DNA from: Alloacidobacterium sp963823845
GTDB taxonomy: Bacteria; Acidobacteriota; Terriglobia; Terriglobales; Acidobacteriaceae
Reading direction: 5' to 3'
Length of the DNA: 64,000 nucleotides
NCBI GenBank assembly: GCA_963823845.1
Contig: CAWGND010000008.1
Span: forward strand, 62,001 to 126,000
The notes under the pieces are model-generated. The model had not been told where the DNA came from and did no database searches. It saw only the letters and a program-made list of their open reading frames with translations. Positions 56,597 to 64,000 of the stretch are shown here, piece after piece; the stretch's first letter is position 1, and each line of letters opens with the position of its first letter. The translations under genes and the position numbers were made by a program.

Positions 56597-56673
56597 TGGT
56601 CGGGGAGAGAGGATTCGAACCTCCGACCCCCTGGTCCCGAACCAGGTGCTCTACCAGGCTGAGCCACTCCCCG
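56597..56673 (-). tRNA. tRNA-Pro(CGG)
   Basis: 77 nt including an encoded CCA. Acceptor CGGGGAG/CTCCCCG, anticodon stem CCTGG/CCAGG enclosing TTCGGGA (anticodon CGG), T arm GGAGG-TTCGAAT-CCTCT. Complete and cloverleaf-compatible. It is the attachment gene for the islands on its left; its 3' half is duplicated at 32760 and, degenerate, at 23509. Confidence 0.96.
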
Positions 56674-56797
56674 ATCGTGTGGCTGGCGTTTACGCGGAAA
56701 ACGTTCCTGGTGGGCGCTTTCCCTTTCGCGCAAACTCAATTCAGTTTATCAGAAGATCCTCACGCCGGCAGGTATCAGGCTTCTCAGCTCGGCGGTG

Positions 56798-57418
56798 TTA
56801 GCTCTCGCTGATAGGTAGAAAGCGGCGGCTTACGGTCCGGTACTTTCCCGACGACACACGCGCAATCGCCTCGGAGTATGCGATGTGCTCCTGCTCGAGG
56901 ATGCGCGCCGCGAGCGCATGAGCATCATCGTCTTCCAGAACCGGCACGGTTTTCTGCAGAATGATGACACCGTGGTCAAGTTGCTCATCCACAAAATGCA
57001 CGGTGCAGCCGGCAACCTTCACGCCATACTCAAATGCCTGCCGCTGTGCGTCAAGTCCAGGAAAGGCAGGCAGCAGTGACGGATGGATATTCAGAATGCG
57101 CTGTGGGAATGCCGCGACGAATTCCTGTGAAAGCAGTCGCATGTAACCGGCAAGGCAGACGAGATCGACCTGATGATCATTCAGGCAGGCAATGATTTCG
57201 GCATCATGTTCGGCGCGTTTACGTCCGCGCGCCTCAATCGCAACTGCCGTCAGACCGCGTTCCCGCGCGGCTGCAAGACCCGCCGCGTCCGCTTTATTCG
57301 AGATCACGACCGCGATCTCAGCTGCAGTCAATTTACCGCTGGCGATTGCGTCGGCGATTGCCAGAAAATTTGATCCTCGCCCGGAAAGAAGAATGCCGAG
57401 GCGCGTGCGCGCATTCAC
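56798..57418 (-). CDS. purN: Phosphoribosylglycinamide formyltransferase
   Basis: 206 residues. It transfers a formyl group from 10-formyl-THF to GAR in purine synthesis. Substrate loop LLSGRGSN at 10-17; catalytic residues N110, H112 (NIHPSLLPAFPG) and D149 (LDHGV) all present, matching N106/H108/D144 of the E. coli enzyme. Its start overlaps the end of purM by four bases. Confidence 0.96.
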   Translation of the reverse strand: MNARTRLGILLSGRGSNFLAIADAIASGKLTAAEIAVVISNKADAAGLAAARERGLTAVAIEARGRKRAEHDAEIIACLNDHQVDLVCLAGYMRLLSQEFVAAFPQRILNIHPSLLPAFPGLDAQRQAFEYGVKVAGCTVHFVDEQLDHGVIILQKTVPVLEDDDAHALAARILEQEHIAYSEAIARVSSGKYRTVSRRFLPISES

Positions 57419-58473
57419 TGATAGATCACCCTGCGATCGCCTTTGACCGTGCGGCCGATGACGTAGAATTTTTCATTCGCGCGTTCGAGCATCGACTTTA
57501 CGCGCTTGAACTTGTCTGCCGGAACGACGGCGATCAGGCCAATGCCGAGATTGAAGGTGCGCAGCATCTCGTCCTGCGAGACGCTGCCCAGCTCCTGTAG
57601 ATGCTCGAAGATTGGCAGCACGGGCCAGCTTCCCCGTTCAACGACAGCAGAGACGCCCTTGGGCAGAATGCGCGGCAGATTTTCTGTAATGCCCCCTCCG
57701 GTGACGTGCGCCATACCCGTTACAAAATCGCTTGCCGTGAGTTTCTTGATCACGCTCAGGTAGCTGCGGTGTGTTTTCATCAATGCCGCGCCCGCCTTCT
57801 CCTTGAGCGCATTCACATACTGCTCGGCCTTATAGCCTGCAACTTCAAAAAACAGCTTGCGAGCCAGCGAGTAGCCATTCGTGTGCAACCCGGTCGAGGG
57901 CAATCCGATGAGCACATCACCGATCACAATCTTCGCACCCGTAATGATCTTCTCCCGCTCGACTACTCCCACGATGAAACCCGCAAGATCATATTCGCCG
58001 TCAGAATAAAAGCCCGGCATCTGCGCAGTTTCGCCGCCAATCAGTGCACAGCCGTTCGCGCGGCAGGCATCGGCGAGCCCGCTGACGATCTTCTCCGTCA
58101 CCGCTCCATCGAGATGTCCCGTTGCCAGGTAATCAAGAAAGAAAAGCGGGACAGCGCCCTGCACAGCAATGTCGTTAACACAATGATTCACCAGGTCCGC
58201 GCCCACGGTGTGGTGGATACCCAGTTCGAAGGCGACCTTCAATTTTGTCCCCACGCCGTCGGCGCTTGAGACCAGAACGGGCTGCTGATATTTCGTTGTA
58301 TCCAGCCGGAAAAGGCCGCCGAAGCCGCCGATTTCACTCAGCACATTCCGGGTAAAGGTCTTCTGAGCCAGGTACTTGATACGTTGCTTGGCGCGGTCGC
58401 CGCTGCTGATGTCAACTCCGGCATCGGCGTAGGTTACCGGAGATTTTGTGATACTCGATTTCTGCTCTGACAA
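57415..58473 (-). CDS. purM: Phosphoribosylformylglycinamidine cyclo-ligase (AIR synthetase)
   Basis: 352 residues. It makes AIR from FGAM with ATP. Typical PurM features: VTYADAGVDISSGD at the start, LVSSADGVGTKLKVAFE, NDIAVQGAVPLFFLDYLATG, LIGGETAQMPGFY and HVTGGGITENLPRILPKG. First gene of purMN, the usual order. Confidence 0.96.
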   Translation of the reverse strand: MSEQKSSITKSPVTYADAGVDISSGDRAKQRIKYLAQKTFTRNVLSEIGGFGGLFRLDTTKYQQPVLVSSADGVGTKLKVAFELGIHHTVGADLVNHCVNDIAVQGAVPLFFLDYLATGHLDGAVTEKIVSGLADACRANGCALIGGETAQMPGFYSDGEYDLAGFIVGVVEREKIITGAKIVIGDVLIGLPSTGLHTNGYSLARKLFFEVAGYKAEQYVNALKEKAGAALMKTHRSYLSVIKKLTASDFVTGMAHVTGGGITENLPRILPKGVSAVVERGSWPVLPIFEHLQELGSVSQDEMLRTFNLGIGLIAVVPADKFKRVKSMLERANEKFYVIGRTVKGDRRVIYQ

Positions 58474-58857
58474 AGTGGTTCCGTTTTTCGTTAGTAATTA
58501 AGGCTGGAAAGAGTCAGTTTAGCATTCCGACACGTGTAACAGGCGCCAGACAAGCATGTGGAGCGGACCATCTTCCGGCTTTGGGACCAACCTCAAAAGA
58601 ACAGGCAGCTATGCTGGATTTAGCACTGTGCGAATCCCGGCAAGGTTCCGATATGCATTTTGCAGGACGTTTGGAGAGGCCCTTATTGCGATACGGCAAA
58701 TAGTAGAGCGTTCCCTGCCATGAGGACGGCCCAAAGAGACTCGATTGTAAGGAATGCACATTCTTTTGTGAAAATCAACAATTCTGAAGAAAATATTTCA
58801 CCTAAATGCATCGAACGGATACGCTTAGTGCAGCGCTTCTGCGCCCCGGAGCCCCTT

Positions 58858-59538
58858 TTGAACACCTCGACTGTTTCTCGTTTTGCAGTTCTCGCCAGCC
58901 TTCTGTCTTTCGCTGCCCTGCCTGCTAATTCGTATGCCGCCACCTTTGGTCCGGGCGGCGGAATGCCCAGCCCCATCGGTAGGGACAACAACATTGCCTT
59001 TGGTCCCGGCGGCGGAATGCCCAGCCCCATCGGTAGGGACAACAACATTGCCTTTGGTCCCGGCGGCGGAATGCCCAGCCCCATCGGTAGGGCGGACAAC
59101 AACATTGCCTTTGGTCCCGGCGGCGGAATGCCCAGCCCCATCGGTAGGGACAACAACATTGCCTTTGGTCCCGGCGGCGGAATGCCCAGCCCCATCGGTA
59201 GGGACAACAACATTGCCTTTGGCCCCGGCGGCGGAATGCCCAGCCCCATCGGTAGGGACAACAACATTGCCTTTGGTCCCGGCGGCGGAATGCCCAGCCC
59301 CATCGGTAGGGACAACAACATTGCCTTTGGTCCCGGCGGCGGAATGCCCAGCCCCATCGGTAGGGACAACAACATTGCCTTTGGCCCCGGCGGCGGAATG
59401 CCCAGCCCCATCGGTAGGGACAACAACATTGCCTTTGGTCCCGGCGGCGGAATGCCCAGCCCCATCGGTAGGGACAACAACATTGCCTTTGGTCCCGGCG
59501 GCGGAATGCCCAGCCCCATCGGTAGGAATATTGGATGA
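58858..59538 (+). CDS. Secreted protein with eleven 18-residue repeats
   Basis: About 226 residues if started at TTG 58858 (GGAG six bases before); longer in-frame ATGs (58720, 58660) would precede the signal peptide (FAVLASLLSFAALPANSYAA). The mature protein is almost only the unit FGPGGGMPSPIGRDNNIA repeated, 11 copies by spacing (58945 to 59526); the third unit has one extra Ala, the last ends RNIG. Gly/Pro-rich, without cysteine: an extended or matrix-like structure is inferred. Function unknown. Confidence 0.65.
   Translation: MNTSTVSRFAVLASLLSFAALPANSYAATFGPGGGMPSPIGRDNNIAFGPGGGMPSPIGRDNNIAFGPGGGMPSPIGRADNNIAFGPGGGMPSPIGRDNNIAFGPGGGMPSPIGRDNNIAFGPGGGMPSPIGRDNNIAFGPGGGMPSPIGRDNNIAFGPGGGMPSPIGRDNNIAFGPGGGMPSPIGRDNNIAFGPGGGMPSPIGRDNNIAFGPGGGMPSPIGRNIG
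58945..59526. repeat. 54-bp tandem repeat, 11 units
   Basis: Units of 54 bp, nearly identical (differences such as GGTCCC/GGCCCC), one with an added codon. The array has no stop codon in several frames, so long antisense and shifted frames arise from it. Confidence 0.95.
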
Positions 59539-59597
59539 GCCACGAAGGTCTGATAATTTCTCATTGATTTGACTTTGGTCCCGGGTAAGATGCCTGT

Positions 59598-60377
59598 ATG
59601 AAAGTGTCGCTGTTGGACAACATGTTGTGGGCAGCGAGTTTCACAGGCATCCTGATTCTGTTCATCGTCCTTCTTTGGCACAAACGGTGGCAACAGTTCC
59701 CGGTATTCACTACTCTGATTGGGTATTACGTCGTCGAAAATGTAGTCGGCTTCCTAGTGCTACGGTTTGATCCATCTTTATATACAAAGGTGTACTGGAT
59801 CACCTTCGCAATTGACTTTTTGTTGCAAGTGGCTTTGATCGTCGAGGTCGCGCGCGTTGTTCTTCGGCCGACAGGCACATGGGTGCGGGACGAGCGCACG
59901 GGCTTTATTATTTTGGGAACCGTTGGAGCCCTGATCGCGGCGGGACTCACCATTGCCGTTCATCCTTCAGTTCCCAAGACGATCGATGCCTGGGGAATCC
60001 GGGCTTATTTATTTACCAGCCTGATTTTCTGCGAGCTATTCCTGGTGACGATGTTCGCCGCGCAGAAGCTGGGTCTGCTGTGGAGAAACCATGTCATGGG
60101 ATTGGGACAGGGCCTGACGGCCTGGGCATTGGTGTCGGCCATGGTGGACGTTGCGCACAGCTACTACGGAACCGCGCATCTCCATGATTTTACTGCGCTT
60201 GAATACATTCGCACCCTTGCCTACATTGGCGCGGCAATCTACTGGACAGTAATCTTCTGGCTCCCAGAACCGGAACGCCGGCCTCTTCCCGAGAAAATGC
60301 AAAAATATCTTGTTGCCTTACACTCAAAAGTTCAATACGATTCTACCCAGGTTAGCAGTGCTCCAAATCTACGCTGA
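59598..60377 (+). CDS. Seven-helix membrane protein of unknown function
   Basis: 259 residues with about seven hydrophobic segments (AASFTGILILFIVLLW, LIGYYVVENVVGFLVL, ITFAIDFLLQVALIVEVARV, FIILGTVGALIAAGLTIAV, YLFTSLIFCELFLVTMFAA, and two more) and a polar C-terminal tail. No known domain. Pairs with the gene at 60387 (nine bases apart); such pairs occur in Acidobacteriota. Confidence 0.75.
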   Translation: MKVSLLDNMLWAASFTGILILFIVLLWHKRWQQFPVFTTLIGYYVVENVVGFLVLRFDPSLYTKVYWITFAIDFLLQVALIVEVARVVLRPTGTWVRDERTGFIILGTVGALIAAGLTIAVHPSVPKTIDAWGIRAYLFTSLIFCELFLVTMFAAQKLGLLWRNHVMGLGQGLTAWALVSAMVDVAHSYYGTAHLHDFTALEYIRTLAYIGAAIYWTVIFWLPEPERRPLPEKMQKYLVALHSKVQYDSTQVSSAPNLR

Positions 60378-60386
60378 GAGCTGGCC

Positions 60387-60917
60387 GTGACGCCTATTTT
60401 GCTACTTGTCTTTTTCTTAGTTCTACTCGCAGCCGGTCTGATTTATACGCAGATCAGTGCTCATCGTCTGCGCTCTACCACGTGGGATGATCTCGTATCG
60501 CGAATGCAGCCCATGCATGCCAGAGGGCTTGAGATCGTCGCGCTCGATCATCTCCAGCCAAAAGCCAACCAGCTCCAACTTGAGCCAGAACACCTATGGG
60601 GCCTGATCGGTGGTACAGAAGGCCTGCGCAGAATGCGGGACAACGCGGATCTGCTGATCGCTCTCGCTGCCTATGTGCAGCGCTGGAATTTCGAAGAGGG
60701 CGTGATTGTAACCGAGCGGATGCGTCACGATGCTGTTCAGCTCAAGCGCGCCGTTTTCCGTATTCGTTTTGATATGGTGATTCGCCGCTCGCAGCTTCGC
60801 GCACCGTTCTACATTCATCAGGCTGCATCCTCTTATTATTTGATGACCAGGCGCCTGATAGCCCTCTATGAGACCAGCCACGCGGGTTTGCTTCCTCGCT
60901 TAGCTGCAGCTCTTTAA
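60387..60917 (+). CDS. Membrane-anchored hypothetical protein
   Basis: 176 residues from GTG 60387. One N-terminal helix (ILLLVFFLVLLAAGLIYTQI), then a soluble helical domain rich in Arg and Leu (LWGLIGGTEGLRRMRDNADL, FRIRFDMVIRRSQLR). Not assigned. Second gene of the unit starting at 59598; a terminator follows. Confidence 0.75.
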   Translation: MTPILLLVFFLVLLAAGLIYTQISAHRLRSTTWDDLVSRMQPMHARGLEIVALDHLQPKANQLQLEPEHLWGLIGGTEGLRRMRDNADLLIALAAYVQRWNFEEGVIVTERMRHDAVQLKRAVFRIRFDMVIRRSQLRAPFYIHQAASSYYLMTRRLIALYETSHAGLLPRLAAAL

Positions 60918-60938
60918 CTTACGTAGATCAGAAAGACC

Positions 60939-60965
60939 AAAAGCCTCTCTCACGGGGAGGCTTTT
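60939..60965 (+). terminator. Rho-independent terminator
   Basis: AAAAGCCTC/GAGGCTTTT, nine pairs, nine-base loop, T run. Ends the two-gene unit before hemL. Confidence 0.85.
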
Positions 60966-60989
60966 CTGCGTTCCGTTTCCGCATCACCC

Positions 60990-60995
60990 TATACT
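60990..60995 (+). promoter_or_regulatory. -10 element immediately before hemL
   Basis: TATACT ends eight bases before ATG 61004, so the start of transcription would be at or next to the start codon, and no ribosome site is visible. The -35 is not clear. Confidence 0.4.
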
Positions 60996-61003
60996 GATCA
61001 GTG

Positions 61004-62326
61004 ATGCCCGTTTCCCTGAAAAGACAGCTCCATCGTTCCGCCGAACTGCAGCGCCGTGCCGAGAGACTTCTGCCTGGCGGTGTCGATTCGCCCGTACGCG
61101 CATTCCGTGCCGTCGGCGGCAATCCTCCATTCGCGGTCAGAGGCGACGGGGCCTATCTGTGGGACGCGGACGGCAACCGCTATCTTGACTATTTCGGCTC
61201 CTGGGGACCGATGATCCTCGGCCACGCCTTTCCTTCCGTAGTGGAAGCGATCCAGCAGGCCGCCGCCAACAGCGCCAGTTTTGGAGCGTCCTCGCCCGCC
61301 GAAGGCGACCTTGCCGAACTCGTCGTTGATGCGTATCCGTCTATTGAAAAACTGCGCTTCGTCAGCTCAGGAACCGAAGCGACGATGTCAGCCATCAGGC
61401 TGGCGCGTGCATTTACCAGACGCGACTTCATCATAAAATTCGAGGGCTGCTATCACGGTCACTCCGATGGGCTGCTGGTGAAGGCCGGATCAGGTCTGGC
61501 AACATTCGGCATTCCCGGCTCAGCGGGCGTACCCAATGAGATTGCGCACTTCACACTGACCATTCCCTTCAACGACACTTCTGCGGTGGAAGCGGCCTTT
61601 GCCGCGCATCGCGGAGAAATTGCGTGCGTCATTCTGGAGCCGGTGGTTGGAAACATGGGCTGCGTTCCGCCTGCCGGAGGCTATTTGCAGGCATTGCGTG
61701 ACATTACGAAGCGGGAGAACGCTCTGCTGATCTTCGACGAGGTGATGACCGGTTTTCGCATCGCCTACGGCGGCGCGCAGGAGTTGTACGGTATTTATCC
61801 CGACATGACCACGCTGGGCAAGATCATCGGCGGCGGGCTGCCCTGCGGAGCCTTTGGGGCACGCGCCGAGATCATGGATATGCTTGCTCCGTTGGGCCCG
61901 GTCTATCAAGCGGGAACGTTAAGCGGAAACCCGCTGGCTATGGCCGCCGGCATCGCGACCGTCGGCTATATAAAAGAGCACCGCAGCGAAGTCTACGCAA
62001 AGCTTGAAGCACTGAGCGCCGCCGTAGCTGATGGGGTCGCCACAGAGGCAGCGAAAGCAGGCGTACACCTCACTACGAACCGCATAGGCGCAATGTTCAC
62101 CTGGTTCTTCACCGCTAACCGAGTCACCGATTTCGAATCCGCCTCTACCTCTGACACTGCAGCATTCGCACGTTTCCATCAAGCCATGCTCGATCATGGC
62201 ATCTGGCTGCCGCCCTCGCAATACGAGGCTGCTTTCCTAAGTACCTCACATACGATGGATGATACTAAGACGACCATTGCAGCGGCAAAAGAAGCATTTG
62301 CAGCAGTCGCCGGGTCTCGAGGCTAG
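61004..62326 (+). CDS. hemL: Glutamate-1-semialdehyde 2,1-aminomutase
   Basis: About 440 residues. PLP enzyme that makes 5-aminolevulinate in C5 heme synthesis. N-terminal LLPGGVDSPVRAFRAVGG, SSGTEATMSAIRLAR, LIFDEVMTGFR and the Schiff-base lysine in TLGKIIGGGLPCGAFG (about K273) are present. Length is normal. ATG 61004 is preferred over GTG 61001. Its end overlaps the convergent gene at 62323. Confidence 0.96.
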   Translation: MPVSLKRQLHRSAELQRRAERLLPGGVDSPVRAFRAVGGNPPFAVRGDGAYLWDADGNRYLDYFGSWGPMILGHAFPSVVEAIQQAAANSASFGASSPAEGDLAELVVDAYPSIEKLRFVSSGTEATMSAIRLARAFTRRDFIIKFEGCYHGHSDGLLVKAGSGLATFGIPGSAGVPNEIAHFTLTIPFNDTSAVEAAFAAHRGEIACVILEPVVGNMGCVPPAGGYLQALRDITKRENALLIFDEVMTGFRIAYGGAQELYGIYPDMTTLGKIIGGGLPCGAFGARAEIMDMLAPLGPVYQAGTLSGNPLAMAAGIATVGYIKEHRSEVYAKLEALSAAVADGVATEAAKAGVHLTTNRIGAMFTWFFTANRVTDFESASTSDTAAFARFHQAMLDHGIWLPPSQYEAAFLSTSHTMDDTKTTIAAAKEAFAAVAGSRG

Positions 62327-63063
62327 CTGTGAAGCGGACGCAATTCAGCCCAGGCATCTACAGTGACATAACGAATCGATTTCTCGCGCGTACTCTCCAA
62401 CACACGTGCCGTAGCTGCCACTGAGTGGCTACGGTCCTGGCCGATGCCAGCCTGTCCTCCGTCGTGCAGCAGTAGATTCGACCCCACTCCAAGCCGTTGA
62501 TTGCGCTGAATCCCTTTTTGCAGATTCTCGAACACATGTTCTGCCGTTGTCGGCTTCCAGTCATAGCCCATTGCATTCCACAAGACCGGCGTCAGGCCCA
62601 GATCGCGCGCCGCGCGCAGCACATCGGGTCTTCGTGCACCGTGCGGAGGTCGAAAATAGCGCACCGCCTCCCCCAGCGCATCTTCGATCGCAGCATTGCA
62701 GCCCGCCAGTTCTTCCCGCACGCGCTTCGGCGATTGAAACAAGAGCACCGGATGACTCATGGTATGGTTGCCCACGACGTGTCCAGCAGCATGGATGGCG
62801 CGGGCAATCTCCGGACGCTGGCGGACGAAGCGTCCGATCAGAAAGAAGGTAGCGCGGACGTTGTGCCGGTCCAACACGTCGAGCAATTGCTGAGTGTATG
62901 GATCATTCGGGCCGTCGTCATAAGTCAGGGCAAATTCACGCGCGTCCGCGCCGCCAATGATAGCTCGGCCAAAGATTTGCGAAGTGGGCCACATGGCGGC
63001 GTAAGCGTATGCGCCCGCGGCCAGCGTGGCCGCAGCTCCGGCAGTAGCGAGGGGAGCAAGCAT
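62323..63063 (-). CDS. Polysaccharide deacetylase (NodB domain)
   Basis: 246 residues with an N-terminal hydrophobic segment (signal or anchor: ATAGAAATLAAGAYAYAAMW). NodB motifs: catalytic/metal TYDDGPND (D49-D50), metal histidines NHTMSH (H100, H104), and RPPHGARRPDV. A zinc-dependent deacetylase of N-acetyl sugars, acting at the envelope on peptidoglycan or a surface polymer; which one is open. Divergent from the kinase at 63170. Confidence 0.9.
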   Translation of the reverse strand: MLAPLATAGAAATLAAGAYAYAAMWPTSQIFGRAIIGGADAREFALTYDDGPNDPYTQQLLDVLDRHNVRATFFLIGRFVRQRPEIARAIHAAGHVVGNHTMSHPVLLFQSPKRVREELAGCNAAIEDALGEAVRYFRPPHGARRPDVLRAARDLGLTPVLWNAMGYDWKPTTAEHVFENLQKGIQRNQRLGVGSNLLLHDGGQAGIGQDRSHSVAATARVLESTREKSIRYVTVDAWAELRPLHS

Positions 63064-63169
63064 GTGAGTTTAGTTTAGCTTGTTGCCAATTTCGGAACCT
63101 GCCGGTAGCGCAGCAGACTGAAAGCATGATATTTTCGTGTTTCATTCGCCTTTGAGATTCAGATTCGTG

Positions 63170-63820
63170 ATGGCCAAGCTTTTCGAACATCCCCGCTTTA
63201 TCGCCGTCGAAGGACCGATCCGCGTCGGCAAATCGTCATTGGCACGTATGCTGGCCGAGACCCTGCATGCAAGGCGCATCGTCGAGCCGGAGAACAACCC
63301 CTTCCTCGATCGCTTTTACGGCGCCGAGCCCGGCATGGCCTTCGCCGCGCAGATGTGGTTTCTTACTGGGCGCTTCGAGCAGCTCCGTCAGATCAAGAAG
63401 GCAGAGGAACTCGTCGTTGCCGATTACATCTTTGAGAAAGACAAACTCTTCGCCTACGTGAATCTCAGCGACGCCGAGCTTGCCCTTTACAACCGCTATT
63501 ATCAGATGTTCCGCGAGCAACTGCCTGCACCTGACCTCGTGATCTATCTGCAAGCTACTCCGGAAGTGCTGAAGCAGCGGCTCAAGCGCAAGGGCGTGGC
63601 CGGCGAGCGCGCCATCAGCGACGCTTACATCGAGCAGGTTGCAGCCGCATACGAACACTTCTTCTTTCACTATTCAGCCAGCGACCTGCTGATCGTGAAC
63701 ACGTCGGACATCGATTTTGTGAACAACAACAAAGACCTGAAGCTGCTGATGAAGCGGCTCTCAGAGCCCATCAAAGGCACCCAGTATTTTCTTCCGTTGG
63801 GGGAGAATGCGGCCGACTAG
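63170..63820 (+). CDS. Deoxynucleoside kinase
   Basis: 216 residues from ATG 63170 (the frame is open to 63137). P-loop GPIRVGKSSLARML, VEPENNPFLDRFY, ADYIFEKDKLFAY in place of the DRS motif, and the lid LKQRLKRKGVAGERAI. It phosphorylates deoxynucleosides in salvage, probably dAdo/dGuo or broad by family. A strong terminator lies 30 bp downstream. Confidence 0.9.
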   Translation: MAKLFEHPRFIAVEGPIRVGKSSLARMLAETLHARRIVEPENNPFLDRFYGAEPGMAFAAQMWFLTGRFEQLRQIKKAEELVVADYIFEKDKLFAYVNLSDAELALYNRYYQMFREQLPAPDLVIYLQATPEVLKQRLKRKGVAGERAISDAYIEQVAAAYEHFFFHYSASDLLIVNTSDIDFVNNNKDLKLLMKRLSEPIKGTQYFLPLGENAAD

Positions 63821-63849
63821 ACAACCTAAGAGAGCAATCCAAGCAAAAC

Positions 63850-63882
63850 AAGAAAAGGGCGCGAAAATCGCGCCCTTTTCTT
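63850..63882. terminator. Strong bidirectional terminator
   Basis: A perfect 15-pair stem (AAGAAAAGGGCGCGA and complement) with a three-base loop and A/T-rich ends, shared by the convergent kinase and rplT genes. Confidence 0.9.
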
Positions 63883-63902
63883 AGCTTCAAACTGCTATTT
63901 GC

Positions 63903-64000
63903 TTACGCAGCTGCTGCGTCGCTCAGAGCAGCCTTCGCCTGCTCAACCAGAGCAGTGAATCCCTGTGCGTCGTTGACGGCGATATCGGCGAGGATCTTGC
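63903..64000 (-). CDS. rplT: 50S ribosomal protein L20, C-terminal end (partial)
   Basis: The minus strand gives KILADIAVNDAQGFTALVEQ-AKAAL and a short Ala-rich end with TAA at 63903-63905. This is the typical L20 C-terminus. The rest, and usually rpmI and infC, lie beyond the window. Confidence 0.9.
   Translation of the reverse strand, partial: KILADIAVNDAQGFTALVEQAKAALSDAAAA

Larger units (their letters stand above)
32760..56641. mobile_element. Genomic island 2 at tRNA-Pro
   Basis: 23.9 kb between the internal att copy and the intact tRNA-Pro. An integrase 3' fragment lies just inside the right end. Cargo: DUF481, PIN, PagL-like, arylsulfotransferase, Mrr-N, DUF2513 and DUF2971 proteins, IS66 and IS110 remnants, and the propeller gene family. 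Islands 1 and 2 are adjacent and share integrase type and target, the pattern of tandem accretion. Confidence 0.7.

Noticed and set aside
58945..59526. Tandem repeats as a possible CRISPR array
   Set aside because: Units are 54 bp, directly joined, coding and without unique spacers; no cas genes.
58683..59693. 336-codon minus-strand frame and a 229-codon shifted plus frame over the 54-bp repeats
   Set aside because: They arise because the repeat unit contains no stop in these frames. Only the plus frame with a signal peptide makes sense; the others have no signal, no ribosome site and repetitive Pro/Leu or Ala/Pro composition.

Overview
The window looks like an Acidobacteriota chromosome, probably Terriglobia/Acidobacteriaceae. 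Evidence: a VWFA-related acidobacterial-type protein, a Ser/Thr kinase fused to a PD40/TolB-type propeller, DUF4038 and PQQ-type secreted proteins, an acidobacterial-type tyrosine integrase, and moderately high GC. It holds two blocks of ordinary core genes around a long accessory region.

Core block 1 (1-23.5 kb): the tail of one kinase/propeller gene and a complete paralogue; a Tat-exported Gfo/Idh/MocA oxidoreductase; a VWFA protein; a 4.4-kb stretch (5.9-10.2 kb) in which three neighbouring genes on both strands (VWFA protein, EamA transporter, winged-helix/AAA regulator) are all broken by many frameshifts; an aldo/keto reductase; an outer-membrane barrel; tatA; ppk2; a pyrR-pyrB-pyrC operon on the minus strand; a lipoprotein; a probable structured RNA with tandem terminators; an old yellow enzyme; a MerR regulator; two small zinc-ribbon proteins; a frameshifted IS110 transposase; and a CADD-like diiron protein.

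Accessory region (23.5-56.6 kb): three copies of the 3' half of tRNA-Pro(CGG) lie at 23,509, 32,760 and 56,597 (the last is the intact tRNA). An integrase gene or gene fragment ends directly to the left of the second and third copies. This is the expected layout for two islands accreted in tandem at one tRNA gene. Island 1 (9.3 kb) carries an IS1182-type element, a DUF2252 protein, an orphan HipA-N-domain protein and a large DUF4038 glycosidase-like protein with a nearly perfect 611-bp internal duplication. Island 2 (23.8 kb) carries a DUF481 protein, IS66 and IS110 remnants, PIN, PagL-like, Mrr-N, DUF2513 and DUF2971 proteins, an arylsulfotransferase, and a family of secreted beta-propeller proteins (four genes plus two remnants).

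The propeller family is the most interesting system here. Its members share a signal peptide, a C-terminal DUF11-type domain and a long 5' leader. The leader can form a covarying long-range stem whose 3' strand overlaps an anti-Shine-Dalgarno segment. The central propeller differs between members, and one member has a different propeller plus a ricin-type lectin domain.

Core block 2 (56.6-64 kb): tRNA-Pro, purN-purM, an 11-copy 18-residue repeat protein, a two-gene membrane-protein unit, hemL, a NodB-type deacetylase, a deoxynucleoside kinase and the 3' end of rplT.
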